Source: Actinomadura violacea
Lineage (GTDB): Bacteria; Actinomycetota; Actinomycetes; Streptosporangiales; Streptosporangiaceae
Length of the DNA stretch: 64,000 nucleotides
Direction: 5' to 3'
NCBI RefSeq assembly: GCF_017573465.1
Contig: NZ_JAGEPF010000024.1
Span: forward strand, 124,001 to 188,000
The stretch's first letter is position 1; every line of letters begins with the position of its first letter. Below are positions 18,055-26,285 of this stretch, piece by piece. Below the pieces are notes generated by a model that did no database searches, had not been told where the DNA came from, and saw nothing but the letters and a program-made list of their open reading frames with translations. Position numbers and translations under genes: made by a program.

Positions 18055-19020
18055 GTGACGAAAGATCGCGTGATCCTGTTCGACTGCGACACCGGCATCG
18101 ACGACGCCCTGACCCTGCTGTACCTGGCCTCCCTCGTCCGGGCGGGCGAGGCGGAGCTCGCCGGGGTCGGCACGGTGCACGGCAACATCGACCCGCTGAC
18201 CGGGGCCCTGAACACGCTGCGCGTGCTGGAGGCGGCGGGCCTGGAGGCGGGCGAGAAGGGCGTGCCGGTCGCGGTCGGCGCCGCCCGCCCGATGGCGCAG
18301 GACGTCCACTACGCGCTCGACTGGCACGGCCGGGACGGCCTCGGCGACACGGACCTGCCCGAGCCGGCGGGGCGGCCGGCGGCCGGATCGGCCGCCGCGC
18401 AGATCGTCCGGCTGGCGCGGGAGCGGCCCGGCGAGCTGACCCTGCTCGCGACGGGCCCGCTGACCAACCTCGGCGCGGCGCTGCTGCTGGACGAGGAGCT
18501 GCCGTCGCTGGTCCGCGAGGTGGTCGTGATGGGCGGCGCGTTCGGCCACCCCGGCAACATCACCACGCACGCCGAGGCGAACATCTGGCACGACCCGGAG
18601 GCCGCCGACCTGGTGTTCGCGGCGGACTGGCCGGTCGTCCTGGTGCCGCTGGACGCCACCCACCCGACCGCCGTCCACGACGGCTGGCTCGACCGGCTCG
18701 CGGCGCACGACTCGTCCGTCGCCCGGTTCGCGACGCGGATCCTCGAGTTCTACGCCGACGCGTACACGCCGACGCTGCGGCGGCGGGGGGCCGTCATCCA
18801 CGACGCGCTCGCCGCGATGCTGGCGGTCGACCCCCGCCTCGGCGAGTACGTGCAGCGGCCGGTGCGGGTGGAGCTGCGCGGCGAGCTGACGCGCGGCACG
18901 ACGGTCTGGGACGCGCGGTCCCTGCCCGCCGACGACACCCGCCGCCCGGTCAAGGTCGCGGTCGGCAGCGACGTCGAGGCGTTCCAGGAGCGGCTGCTCG
19001 CCGCGGTGCTGTCGCTCTGA
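18055..19020 (+). CDS. Inosine-uridine preferring nucleoside hydrolase family protein
   Basis: A 321-residue hydrolase of N-ribosides. The calcium-binding cluster FDCDTGIDDALTLLYL is at 8-23, followed by VHGNIDPLTGALNTL, LTLLATGPLTNLGAAL and VVVMGGAFGHPGNITTHAEANIW, the canonical IUNH motifs. The C-terminal HDALAAMLAVDP supplies the last conserved segment. The GTG start is at the first family-like residue. It is divergent from dhaK with about 105 bp between. Substrate base specificity is unknown; purine or pyrimidine salvage is likely. Confidence 0.92.
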   Translation: MTKDRVILFDCDTGIDDALTLLYLASLVRAGEAELAGVGTVHGNIDPLTGALNTLRVLEAAGLEAGEKGVPVAVGAARPMAQDVHYALDWHGRDGLGDTDLPEPAGRPAAGSAAAQIVRLARERPGELTLLATGPLTNLGAALLLDEELPSLVREVVVMGGAFGHPGNITTHAEANIWHDPEAADLVFAADWPVVLVPLDATHPTAVHDGWLDRLAAHDSSVARFATRILEFYADAYTPTLRRRGAVIHDALAAMLAVDPRLGEYVQRPVRVELRGELTRGTTVWDARSLPADDTRRPVKVAVGSDVEAFQERLLAAVLSL

Positions 19021-19024
19021 CCCC

Positions 19025-19054
19025 GGGCCCGCTCAGGCCGGGTCCGCTCAGGCC
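19025..19054. repeat. 15-bp tandem duplication at a convergent gene junction
   Basis: GGGCCCGCTCAGGCC is followed directly by GGGTCCGCTCAGGCC (14/15 identical). The second copy contains the stop codon of the lipoprotein gene; the first lies just past it. Confidence 0.8.
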
Positions 19055-20790
19055 AGCGCCTTGGCGACGGCGTTCTCCACCGACCGGTCGAACCCGGAGG
19101 TGTCGGCGCTCTCGAACGCGACGAGGAACCGGCCGGCCCGCATCAAGAGCTCGTAGCCGAGCTCGCCCTTGACCAGGCGCGCCTCGTCGCCGATGCCGCG
19201 GACCGCCGAGCCGCCCACGCCGTCCAGCAGCGTGTGGGCGTCTTCGGTCGTCCGCGCCACCCAGCCGATCCTGAACCTGAGCGCGTCCGGCCCCTCGACC
19301 CGGCACCCCCAGTGCGGGATCGAGGTCCGGCCGAGCCGCAGCGGCCGCCCGGCGAGGTCCTCCCGGGACCGGACGCCGGGCGCCTTGGCGGTGAGCGAGC
19401 AGGCGTCCGGCCAGTCCCGCGCCGGGACTCCCCCGGTCTCCACGGGCGCCGCGGCCTCGCCGGGCCCGTACGCGGTCAGCCGCAGCCCCGTATCGGACGG
19501 CCGGACCCGCAGCACCCGGTCGCCCTCGATCACCACCGGCCGGGGCAGCGCCTCCAGGGCGCGGGAGTCCAGCGCGAACGGCAGCGGGACGGTCGTCACC
19601 GCGCCGCGCACCGGGTCGATCACGTCCAGCGCGCCCGGCACGAGGCGGGGATCGTAGGCCGCTCCCCAGGTCTCGTACTCGCCGAGCCACTGCCGAACTC
19701 CGTACACGCGGCCGCCGCCGGTGGCGAGCCCGTCGTGCGTGCGCGCGTCGGCGCGGCCTTCCGCCTTGCCGGTGCGCAGGTTCACGAACTCCATCCGCAG
19801 GCCGTGGCCGCTGTCGTGGTCGGCGACGCCCACGACGGCGCGGTCCCCGGCCACCGCGATCTCCTCGGCGGCGAGGGGACCGGCGGACAGCTTCCAGAGC
19901 TCCCGGCCGTCGGCGCCGACGAGCACCGAGAGGTTTCCCCCGCCCGCGCCGTAGGTCGTCACGATCGTGGCACCGTCCCGTGTCACGACCTTGCTGGCGC
20001 CCGTGGCCCGCTTCCACCGGACGGCGCCGGACGCGGGGTCCAGCGCGTACATCCCCGAGCAGTCCGCCTCGACCACCAGCAGGCTGCCGTCGGTGTCCTG
20101 CGGCTTGAACGTGCAAGCGGCTCCGGCGGCATCCGAGGGCGCCCACGACCACCGCCGTTCGCCGTTGCGGGCGTTCACCCCGACGAGGCCGGGCTTCTTC
20201 TCGTCGGTGCTCGTGAGCACCACCGTGCCGGTCTTCGCGGACGGGAAGACCCGGCGGAGGGCGACCTGCTGCTCCAGCGACATGGTGTCGTCGGACACCC
20301 ACAGGGTCCGGTCGTCGGTCCACAGCGTCCGGCCGGTGGCCGCGTCGAGCGCCGTCGAGCGCGCGCGCCGCCGCTCGGTGCCGGGCTCAAGCCCCGCGAC
20401 CGTGCCGCTGGCGGCCGTGGTGAGGACGATCGTGTCGCGCGTGACCGTGTAGTCGGTGAGCGACCTCGACCGCTCCCGGTAGTGCCAGCGCGGCTGCCCG
20501 GTGCCCGCGTCGAGCACGTCCAGCCCGCGGTCGGAGAACACGACGACCTGGCCGGCGACGATCTCGACGCGCGTCCCGGCCGGGTTCGGCAGGTCCGGGA
20601 CGTCCGCGCGCCACTGCTCGCGCAGCGGCCCGGCAGGCAGGCCGCGATCGGCCTCCGGCGCCGCGCCGCCGCTCGCGGTGGTGCGGTCCAGCTCGATGCC
20701 CGGCCGCTTCGGTTCCTCCGAGTCCGTACAGCCCGCGGCGAGGACGGCCATGCCGATGGAGGCGATCACAGCGGGACGGCGCAGTCTCAT
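19048..20790 (-). CDS. PQQ-like beta-propeller lipoprotein
   Basis: A 580-residue exported protein. Lipobox VLAAGC ends near residue 21, so it should be lipid-anchored on the outer face of the membrane. The mature part has repeated propeller blades of the form GTGQPRWHY, ATGRTLWTDD, RNGERRWSW, ASGAVRWKR and ADGRELWKL (about 85-330). The C-terminal ~100 residues (DACSLTAKAPGVRSREDL onward) look like a separate sensor or DUF3558-like domain with cysteines. No dehydrogenase residues were identified, so a binding or scaffold role is more likely than catalysis. Confidence 0.83.
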   Translation of the reverse strand: MRLRRPAVIASIGMAVLAAGCTDSEEPKRPGIELDRTTASGGAAPEADRGLPAGPLREQWRADVPDLPNPAGTRVEIVAGQVVVFSDRGLDVLDAGTGQPRWHYRERSRSLTDYTVTRDTIVLTTAASGTVAGLEPGTERRRARSTALDAATGRTLWTDDRTLWVSDDTMSLEQQVALRRVFPSAKTGTVVLTSTDEKKPGLVGVNARNGERRWSWAPSDAAGAACTFKPQDTDGSLLVVEADCSGMYALDPASGAVRWKRATGASKVVTRDGATIVTTYGAGGGNLSVLVGADGRELWKLSAGPLAAEEIAVAGDRAVVGVADHDSGHGLRMEFVNLRTGKAEGRADARTHDGLATGGGRVYGVRQWLGEYETWGAAYDPRLVPGALDVIDPVRGAVTTVPLPFALDSRALEALPRPVVIEGDRVLRVRPSDTGLRLTAYGPGEAAAPVETGGVPARDWPDACSLTAKAPGVRSREDLAGRPLRLGRTSIPHWGCRVEGPDALRFRIGWVARTTEDAHTLLDGVGGSAVRGIGDEARLVKGELGYELLMRAGRFLVAFESADTSGFDRSVENAVAKALA

Positions 20791-20897
20791 AAGGGGTCCT
20801 CCCGGGGGGTATGCGATTCACCCTCGGACGCACGTCCCCGCCGGGCCGTTCACGAAATGGCCGATCTTGGGTGTGCCCGTATCCGTACGGAGACTTT

Positions 20898-21641
20898 ATG
20901 GTTGAAGATGTGACCAACGTTCTTGACGACAGCGGGCTGCAGCGGATCCTCGCCGTGATGGCGCATCCGGACGACGTCGACTTCGGCTGCGCCGGGTCGG
21001 TGGCGGGCTGGACCGACCAGGGCATCGAGGTCGTCTACCTGATGGTCACCGACGGCGACGCGGGCGGTTTCGACGACGGCGTCACGCGCGCGGAGATGGC
21101 GGCGCTGCGGCGCGAGGAGCAGCGCGCGGCGGCCAAGTGCGTCGGCGTCACCGACGTCCGGTTCCTCGGCTACCCCGACGGCCGGGTCGAGGCCACGCTG
21201 GACCTGCGCCGCGACATCGCCCGCGTGATCCGGCAGGTCCGCCCGGACCGGGTGCTGATGCCGAGCCCCGAGCGCAACTACGAGCGGATCTACCCGAGCC
21301 ACCCCGACCACCGCGCGGTCGGCGCGGCGGCGCTCGACGCGGTCTACCCGGACGCGCGCAACCCGTACGCGTTCCCGGAGTTGCTGGCCGACGAGGGCCT
21401 GGAGGCGTGGACGGCCCGCGAGGTGTGGCTGAGCGGCGGCCCGGTCGTGAACCACTACGTCGACATCACCGAGCATTTCGACCGGAAGGTGAGCGCGCTG
21501 CGGGCGCACGCCAGCCAGACCGCCCACATGGGCGAGGAGCTGCCGAACATGCTGCGCGGATGGCTTTCCGGGAACGCGGCGGCGGCCGGGTTCGGGGACG
21601 GCCGGCTCGCCGAGGGCTTCCAGGTCGTCGACACCGCCTGA
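20898..21641 (+). CDS. PIG-L / LmbE family zinc-dependent N-acetyl hydrolase
   Basis: A 247-residue deacetylase. The zinc motif AHPDD is in ILAVMAHPDDVDFGCAG (about 18-34) and the second zinc His in YPSHPDHRAVG. Relatives include MshB and Mca of mycothiol metabolism and antibiotic deacetylases; which one applies here cannot be told. ATG 20898 has CGGAG five bases upstream; an earlier ATG at 20811 would add a non-family N-terminus. It is divergent from the propeller lipoprotein. Confidence 0.9.
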   Translation: MVEDVTNVLDDSGLQRILAVMAHPDDVDFGCAGSVAGWTDQGIEVVYLMVTDGDAGGFDDGVTRAEMAALRREEQRAAAKCVGVTDVRFLGYPDGRVEATLDLRRDIARVIRQVRPDRVLMPSPERNYERIYPSHPDHRAVGAAALDAVYPDARNPYAFPELLADEGLEAWTAREVWLSGGPVVNHYVDITEHFDRKVSALRAHASQTAHMGEELPNMLRGWLSGNAAAAGFGDGRLAEGFQVVDTA

Positions 21642-21744
21642 GCGGCGGCGCCGGGCGGTCACGCTGCAAATTCATTCCGTCACAAGCCGTAATCTCCCCT
21701 GAACCGGGCATACACCCTGCGTGTCCTGACTCAGGGGGGATGTC

Positions 21745-22134
21745 ATGCCGCATGAGATCGAGGCCACCGCCACCACCTACGCCGCCCCAGAAGTGATCTT
21801 CAAGCATCTCTTCGTGGCGGACTCCTGGGACGAGTGGGCCGCGTTCTGGGCCCGTGCCCGGCACGAGGTCGTCGCCTACGACCCGCCGCGCCACTGCGGC
21901 TACGTCGCCCTGGCCGGCCTGCCGCGCGGGTACCGGGCCGACATCACGTTGGAACCGCACGGGGTGAACACGCTGATCCGCTGGCGCGCGTCGTTCGACG
22001 GCCGGATCCCGGGCGCCGCGCCGCTGAAGGGGGCGATGCTGCGCCGCCGGTTCGGCTCGTTCGCGCGCCGCGTCGCCTCGCACGCCGAGCGCTGCGAGCC
22101 GGGCTGCCCCGCCCGGCTGCCCGTGGAGTTCTGA
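21745..22134 (+). CDS. Small SRPBCC (START/Bet v 1-like) protein
   Basis: A 129-residue single-domain protein beginning EIEATATTYAAPEVIFKHL, the usual first strand and helix of SRPBCC folds, with VNTLIRWRASFDGRIPG in the sheet. A basic C-terminal helix (MLRRRFGSFARRVASHAERC) ends in a short CEPGC segment. CAGGGGGG precedes the ATG. Such proteins bind hydrophobic ligands or act as cyclases; function unknown. A second SRPBCC protein is at 59515. Confidence 0.78.
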   Translation: MPHEIEATATTYAAPEVIFKHLFVADSWDEWAAFWARARHEVVAYDPPRHCGYVALAGLPRGYRADITLEPHGVNTLIRWRASFDGRIPGAAPLKGAMLRRRFGSFARRVASHAERCEPGCPARLPVEF

Positions 22135-22274
22135 CCGAGTCCTGACCTGCTCGTGACCGGGGACGCGCACGCCACGGCCCGGTGCAGGTGATCTTCCCGT
22201 CGCGGCGGGTAGGAGCCGTCATGATCATGGCGGCCACCGGGGACGGGCCGCCGTCGCGCGAATCGGGGGATCGC

Positions 22275-23174
22275 ATGCGACGCAGCCTCACCGTGCTCGG
22301 CATCGCCGCCGGCGCCGTGGCCGCCGGAACGGGAATCACCTGGACGATGACGCACGGGCACCCGCCCGGCGCCGCCCACCGGGTGGAGCGCGGGTCCGCG
22401 GGAGGACGGGTCGTGACGGTCGCGAAGGCACCGGTGTTCGATCCGCTGCGGCTGCGCGGCAACGTCCTGGCCTACCTGCGCGAGCGGCCGGGCCGCGCCG
22501 GCGTGATGGCGGCGGACCTGCGCAGCGGCCTGACGTTCGGGGTGAACGAGACGTCCCAGTTCGTCACCGCCAGCGTCATCAAGGTCGACATCCTCGCGGC
22601 GCTGCTGCTGCAGCACCAGCGGCAGGGCGTCGCCATGACCGGCGGCGAGCGGGCCCTCGCCGACCGGATGATCCGGCAGAGCGACAACTCGGCGGCCGAC
22701 GCGCTGTACGCCGGCATCGGCCGCGACGCCGGGCTGCAGAGCGCCAACGCCGTCCTCGGCCTCGACCACACCGAGCCGTACCCGGTGTCGTGGGGGTCGT
22801 CGTGGACGAGCCCGGCCGACCAGGTCCGGCTGGTCCGCACGCTCACCGCCGGCCGCGGCCCGCTCACCCCGGCGAACCGCCGGTACGTCCTGCGGCTGAT
22901 GGGCTCGGTGACGCCCGAGCAGGCGTGGGGCGTCAGCGCGGCGGCGCGTCCCGGCGAGCGGGTCGCGCTCAAGAACGGGTGGGTTCCGCTGCGGTACGAG
23001 GGCAACGGCTGGGCGGTCAACAGCATCGGCCGCGTCACCGGCCCCGGCCACGACTTCGTCGTCGCGGTGTTCAGCGGCGACAGCCCCACGATGAAGGCGG
23101 GCGTGACGACCGTCGAGCACGTCGCCGCCATGGTGGTCTCGACCCTGCGCGAAGCGGGCCCGCAGAACGGTTGA
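22275..23174 (+). CDS. Secreted serine hydrolase of the beta-lactamase / penicillin-recognising fold
   Basis: About 299 residues from ATG 22275, which places the signal sequence (MRRSLTVLGIAAGAVAAG) directly at the N-terminus and has GGGGGA upstream. An ATG at 22221 with AGGAG upstream is an alternative. The catalytic SxxK is SVIK (about 100-103), the second motif is SDN in RQSDNSAADAL (about 137), and the third is KNG in LKNGWVPLRY (about 235), replacing KTG. This resembles class A beta-lactamase-like hydrolases; resistance activity is not implied. Downstream of an SRPBCC gene, upstream of a monooxygenase. Confidence 0.86.
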   Translation: MRRSLTVLGIAAGAVAAGTGITWTMTHGHPPGAAHRVERGSAGGRVVTVAKAPVFDPLRLRGNVLAYLRERPGRAGVMAADLRSGLTFGVNETSQFVTASVIKVDILAALLLQHQRQGVAMTGGERALADRMIRQSDNSAADALYAGIGRDAGLQSANAVLGLDHTEPYPVSWGSSWTSPADQVRLVRTLTAGRGPLTPANRRYVLRLMGSVTPEQAWGVSAAARPGERVALKNGWVPLRYEGNGWAVNSIGRVTGPGHDFVVAVFSGDSPTMKAGVTTVEHVAAMVVSTLREAGPQNG

Positions 23175-23243
23175 GCCGCGGCTCTCAGCCGGATCTCAGG
23201 CCGGTGAGCGGAGCGTCAGCGTTCTGTCAGCGCGTCCGGTGAG

Positions 23244-23273
23244 CCTTCGAGGGTCGGCATCGACCTTCGAAGG
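23244..23273. promoter_or_regulatory. 13-bp inverted repeat overlapping a ribosome binding site
   Basis: CCTTCGAGGGTCG (23244-23256), GCAT loop, CGACCTTCGAAGG (23261-23273): one mismatch in 13. The right arm includes the AAGGAG of the monooxygenase gene. It could be an operator or an RNA hairpin hiding the ribosome site. Confidence 0.6.
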
Positions 23274-23282
23274 AGCGGCTCC

Positions 23283-24476
23283 ATGCGCAACACGAACGTC
23301 CTGATCTCCGGTGCGAGCATCGCCGGACCGGCCCTGGCGTACTGGCTCGACCGGTACGGGTTCGCGGTCACGGTCGTCGAGCGGGCGCCCGGGCCGCGCC
23401 CGGGCGGGCAGGCGATCGACGTGCGGGGGCCGGCGCTGGACGTCGCCGACCGGATGGGGATCCTGCCCGCGCTCCGGGAGCTGCGCACCGACCTGCGCGG
23501 CATGTCGGTCGTCGGCCAGGACGGCACCGAGATCTTCCGCACCACCGAGCGCACCGCCAGCGGCGGCGACCTGGCGGGCCCGGACGTGGAGGTCCTGCGC
23601 GACGACCTCGCCGAGCTGATCGCCGGTGCGGGCGGCGACGGCGTCGAGTACCTCTTCGACGACTCGATCGCGGGGCTGCAGCAGCGCGACGACGGCGTCC
23701 GGGTGATCTTCCAGGGCGGCGCCACCCGCACGTTCGACCTGGTCATCGGCGCCGACGGGCTGCACTCGGGGGTCCGGCGGCTGGCGTTCGGCCCGGAGCA
23801 GGACTACCTGCGCCACCTCGGCGCCCACCTCGGCGTGTGGACGGCCCCGAACCTGCTCGGCCTGGACCGCTGGCAGATGATCTTCCCGGTGCCGGGGAAC
23901 GCGTGGGGCGCGATGGCGATGAGCGCCCGCGGCAACACCGAGCTGCGCGTCTACATGGGGTTCGACTCCCGCGACCCGGTCGCCTACGACCCGCGCGACG
24001 TCCTGGACCAGAAGCGGCTGCTCGCGAGCCGGTTCGCGGACGCGACCGGGGAGATCCCGCGGCTGCTGGCGACGATGCGCGACGCCCCGGACTTCCACTT
24101 CGACGCGATGGCGCAGATCCGCATGGACCGCTGGTCGGCGGGGCGCGTCGCGCTGCTCGGCGACGCCGGGTACTGCGGGTCCCCCGCGTCCGGCCAGGGC
24201 ACCAGCATGGCGATGGTCGGGGCGTACGTGCTGGCCGGCGAGCTGAAGGCCGCGGGCGGCGACCACCGCGCGGCGTTCGCCGCCTACGAGGCCGAGCTCC
24301 GCGACTTCGTCACCGCGAACCAGGACCTCGCGATCACCAACAGCGAGAGGCACCGGGAGCGGATCGTCGCCGAGGTGGGCGCGGCCGAGACGGGCGGCAC
24401 CGAGACGGGCGCGGGCGGGGAGGGGATGGACGGCGTCCACGCCGTCACGAACTCCTACAAGCTGCGCGACTACTGA
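23283..24476 (+). CDS. FAD-dependent monooxygenase (PHBH / TetX-like)
   Basis: A 397-residue flavoprotein monooxygenase. The N-terminal Rossmann motif is VLISGASIAGPALAYWLDRYG (GxSxAG variant); the ribose-binding DG motif is LVIGADGLHSGVRRL (about 155-169), and the FAD pyrophosphate GD motif is VALLGDAGYCGSPASGQG (about 291-308). Homologues hydroxylate aromatic or polyketide substrates, including tetracyclines; the substrate is unknown. AAGGAG precedes the ATG and lies in an inverted repeat. No obvious partner reductase nearby, and this class needs none. Confidence 0.9.
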   Translation: MRNTNVLISGASIAGPALAYWLDRYGFAVTVVERAPGPRPGGQAIDVRGPALDVADRMGILPALRELRTDLRGMSVVGQDGTEIFRTTERTASGGDLAGPDVEVLRDDLAELIAGAGGDGVEYLFDDSIAGLQQRDDGVRVIFQGGATRTFDLVIGADGLHSGVRRLAFGPEQDYLRHLGAHLGVWTAPNLLGLDRWQMIFPVPGNAWGAMAMSARGNTELRVYMGFDSRDPVAYDPRDVLDQKRLLASRFADATGEIPRLLATMRDAPDFHFDAMAQIRMDRWSAGRVALLGDAGYCGSPASGQGTSMAMVGAYVLAGELKAAGGDHRAAFAAYEAELRDFVTANQDLAITNSERHRERIVAEVGAAETGGTETGAGGEGMDGVHAVTNSYKLRDY

Positions 24477-24529
24477 GGTCCGGGGTCGGGCTGAGCGGCG
24501 GGCCGGCCGCCCAGCGGAGACCGCCGGGG

Positions 24530-25300
24530 TCAGCCGCGGATGGGGCGGCTGAGCTTCTTGCCCTCGGCGGCGTTCACCGCGAGGCAGGTGACGGCCCGGT
24601 CGCCGTCCCGCCACGAGTCGGCCGTCGGGTAGTAGAACGACCGGCCGAGGTGCGCGGCGGCCGGGTCGCGGTCGAGTCTGCGCTGGATGCGCAGCTTGCA
24701 CCCGGTGGAGGCGAGCCGGCTCATCTGCTGGTCGGTCGGCATCACCGCCTGCGTCAGCTTGAAGACGGCCAGCACCTCGCCGTCGTGCGGGCCGGTGCAG
24801 GGCACCTTCTTGACGCTCTCCACCTCGACCGGCGGGGCCGACTCGCCGGCGGGGGCGCCGGACGAGGCCGGATCGTTGATGCAGTCGCCGACCTTCATCG
24901 TGTACGCGTCGATCTTCTCCGGCTTGGTCGTCTTCGGCTTCGGCGTCCCGTCCGGGCCGGTGGCCGACGACGCGGAGTCCGAGCCGGGGATGACCAGGTA
25001 GCCGACCACGCCGCCCACGATCCACAGCGCGGACAGGGCGATACCGGCGATGGCGAGGCCGCGGCCCTTGCCGCCGCGGTCGCCGATCTGGCGGAGCGAG
25101 ATGAAGCCGAGGACGGCGCCGGCGATGCCGCAGCAGCCGAGCAGTCCGGTCACGAACGCGGCGATGGCCAGGCCGTTCGTCTTGTCCTGTGCCGCCCCGG
25201 AGCCGTAGGCGGGCTCGGCCGGCATCGGCGGGGGCGGGGGCGGATAGGCCCCCATGGGATCGGGGCCCGGTCGCCCGGGCCCGGTAGGTGGATGACTCAT
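24530..25300 (-). CDS. DUF4190 membrane protein with an extracellular septum-formation-like domain
   Basis: 256 residues. A Pro-rich N-terminus (about 1-38) is followed by two hydrophobic helices (about 45-66 and 80-102), the DUF4190 layout. The extracellular part begins after a Ser/Pro/Lys linker and has four cysteines in a pattern seen in actinobacterial septum-formation-family proteins: VGDCINDPAS, VPCTGPHDGEV, TGCKLRIQ and VTCLAVN. PCTGPHDGEV is the most characteristic piece. ATG 25300 is chosen over a GTG 18 bases upstream because GGAGGG lies before it. Possible cell-envelope role. Confidence 0.78.
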   Translation of the reverse strand: MSHPPTGPGRPGPDPMGAYPPPPPPMPAEPAYGSGAAQDKTNGLAIAAFVTGLLGCCGIAGAVLGFISLRQIGDRGGKGRGLAIAGIALSALWIVGGVVGYLVIPGSDSASSATGPDGTPKPKTTKPEKIDAYTMKVGDCINDPASSGAPAGESAPPVEVESVKKVPCTGPHDGEVLAVFKLTQAVMPTDQQMSRLASTGCKLRIQRRLDRDPAAAHLGRSFYYPTADSWRDGDRAVTCLAVNAAEGKKLSRPIRG

Positions 25301-25423
25301 GGGGAGCGACCCTCCCACACCCCGCGCACCGCTTGATCATGATGCCCGACATTCCGGACATTACATTTTGCTCACGCCCGTCACGGCTTCGTGGGCCCGG
25401 CGCGAGGTGGCCGCCACGACCCC

Positions 25424-25461
25424 GCATAGCTTAGCGATCGGTACCGATTGCTAAGCTATGC
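25424..25461. promoter_or_regulatory. 38-bp near-perfect palindrome overlapping a start codon
   Basis: Two 19-bp arms centred on GGTACC pair at 18 of 19 positions (left arm begins GCATAGCTTAGC, right arm ends GCTAAGCTATGC). It covers the first in-frame ATG (25458) of the next gene. It is AT-richer than its surroundings and strongly operator-like. Confidence 0.8.
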
Positions 25462-25799
25462 CCATGGAGTCGCCCACGACCCCGCCGAACCCGCGCGCGG
25501 ACCGGATCGCCGCGGCGCTGCGCCAGATCAGCGCCGGGTTCGCCGCCCTGGCCGACGCCGTCGCGGCCGACCCGGCCGAGGCCACGCAGGAGAGCCGCTA
25601 CCGCGCGATCATGTCCGAATGGGGCCGGCAGGGCCTGACCAGGGCGGAGGCCAGCGCCCTGTTCCGCAAGCACGGCTTCTCCCCGCAGGCCGCGGGCGGC
25701 TGGGTCCGCGGCGACTGGCTGGAGGTCCGTGACGACGGCCGCCGCTACCTCACCGAGCGCTCGCTGCGCTGGCGGGCCGAACAGGAGGACCCCGAATGA
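25458..25799 (+). CDS. Small protein, possibly DNA-binding, heading a thioesterase operon
   Basis: 113 residues from ATG 25458 (111 from the ATG at 25464). No ribosome site precedes either start, so a leaderless transcript is likely. The first half is helical and Ala-rich (RIAAALRQISAGFAALADAV). The second half, WGRQGLTRAEASALFRKHGF followed by SPQAAGGWVRGDWLEV, resembles a winged helix-turn-helix. Not a family I recognise. It is translationally coupled (ATGA) to the thioesterase gene and sits on the large palindrome, so autoregulation is a reasonable guess. Confidence 0.7.
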   Translation: MPMESPTTPPNPRADRIAAALRQISAGFAALADAVAADPAEATQESRYRAIMSEWGRQGLTRAEASALFRKHGFSPQAAGGWVRGDWLEVRDDGRRYLTERSLRWRAEQEDPE

Positions 25800-26230
25800 C
25801 CCTCACCACCGAACCGTTCAGCGTCCGGATGGACGTCCGCGTCTACGAGATCGACCCGCAGCTGCACCTCAACGGGGGCTTCTACGTCCAGTACGCCGAC
25901 CACGCCCGGTTCGCGTGCGTGGAGGCCGCCGGGGTGTCCGTCCAGCGGCTCATCGCCGACGGCTACGGGCCCGTCAACCTGGAGACCGTCATCCGGTACC
26001 ACCACGAGCTGCGCGGCGGCGACCAGGTCGACGTGACCTGCGAATGGGAATGGGGCGACGGCAAGACCTACCGTGTGCGGCACGCGTTCCGGCGCCCCGA
26101 CGGCACCGTCGCCGCCGAGGTCGCGCACGTCAGCGGCCTGCTCGACCTCGGGGCGCGGCGCCTCGTCGCCGACCCCCGCGAGGCGTGGCGCGCGAGGGCG
26201 GACAGGCCGGAGCTGCTCGGCCTCGCCTGA
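25796..26230 (+). CDS. Acyl-CoA thioesterase, hotdog fold (4HBT / FadM type)
   Basis: A 144-residue hotdog protein. VRVYEIDPQLHLNGGFYVQYADHARF (about 12-37) is the typical strand-turn-helix with the conserved Asp and the position before the long helix. VTCEWEWGDGKTYRVRHAF forms the sheet. Such enzymes hydrolyse acyl-CoA, often aromatic or 4-hydroxybenzoyl types. The 4-bp overlap with the upstream small gene indicates one operon. Its 3' end faces the response regulator. Confidence 0.86.
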   Translation: MTLTTEPFSVRMDVRVYEIDPQLHLNGGFYVQYADHARFACVEAAGVSVQRLIADGYGPVNLETVIRYHHELRGGDQVDVTCEWEWGDGKTYRVRHAFRRPDGTVAAEVAHVSGLLDLGARRLVADPREAWRARADRPELLGLA

Positions 26231-26232
26231 AG

Positions 26233-26285
26233 CCGCCCGTGAGACCGCCCGTGAGGCCGCCCGCTACACCAGCCGGCGGGCGGCC
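26233..26285. terminator. 12-bp tandem repeat and bidirectional hairpin at a convergent junction
   Basis: CCGCCCGTGAGA, CCGCCCGTGAGG, then CCGCCCG lie in tandem (26233-26263). The last unit forms a 9-bp stem, GGCCGCCCG (26255-26263) with CGGGCGGCC (26277-26285), which enters the end of the response regulator gene. Likely terminates both genes. Confidence 0.6.
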
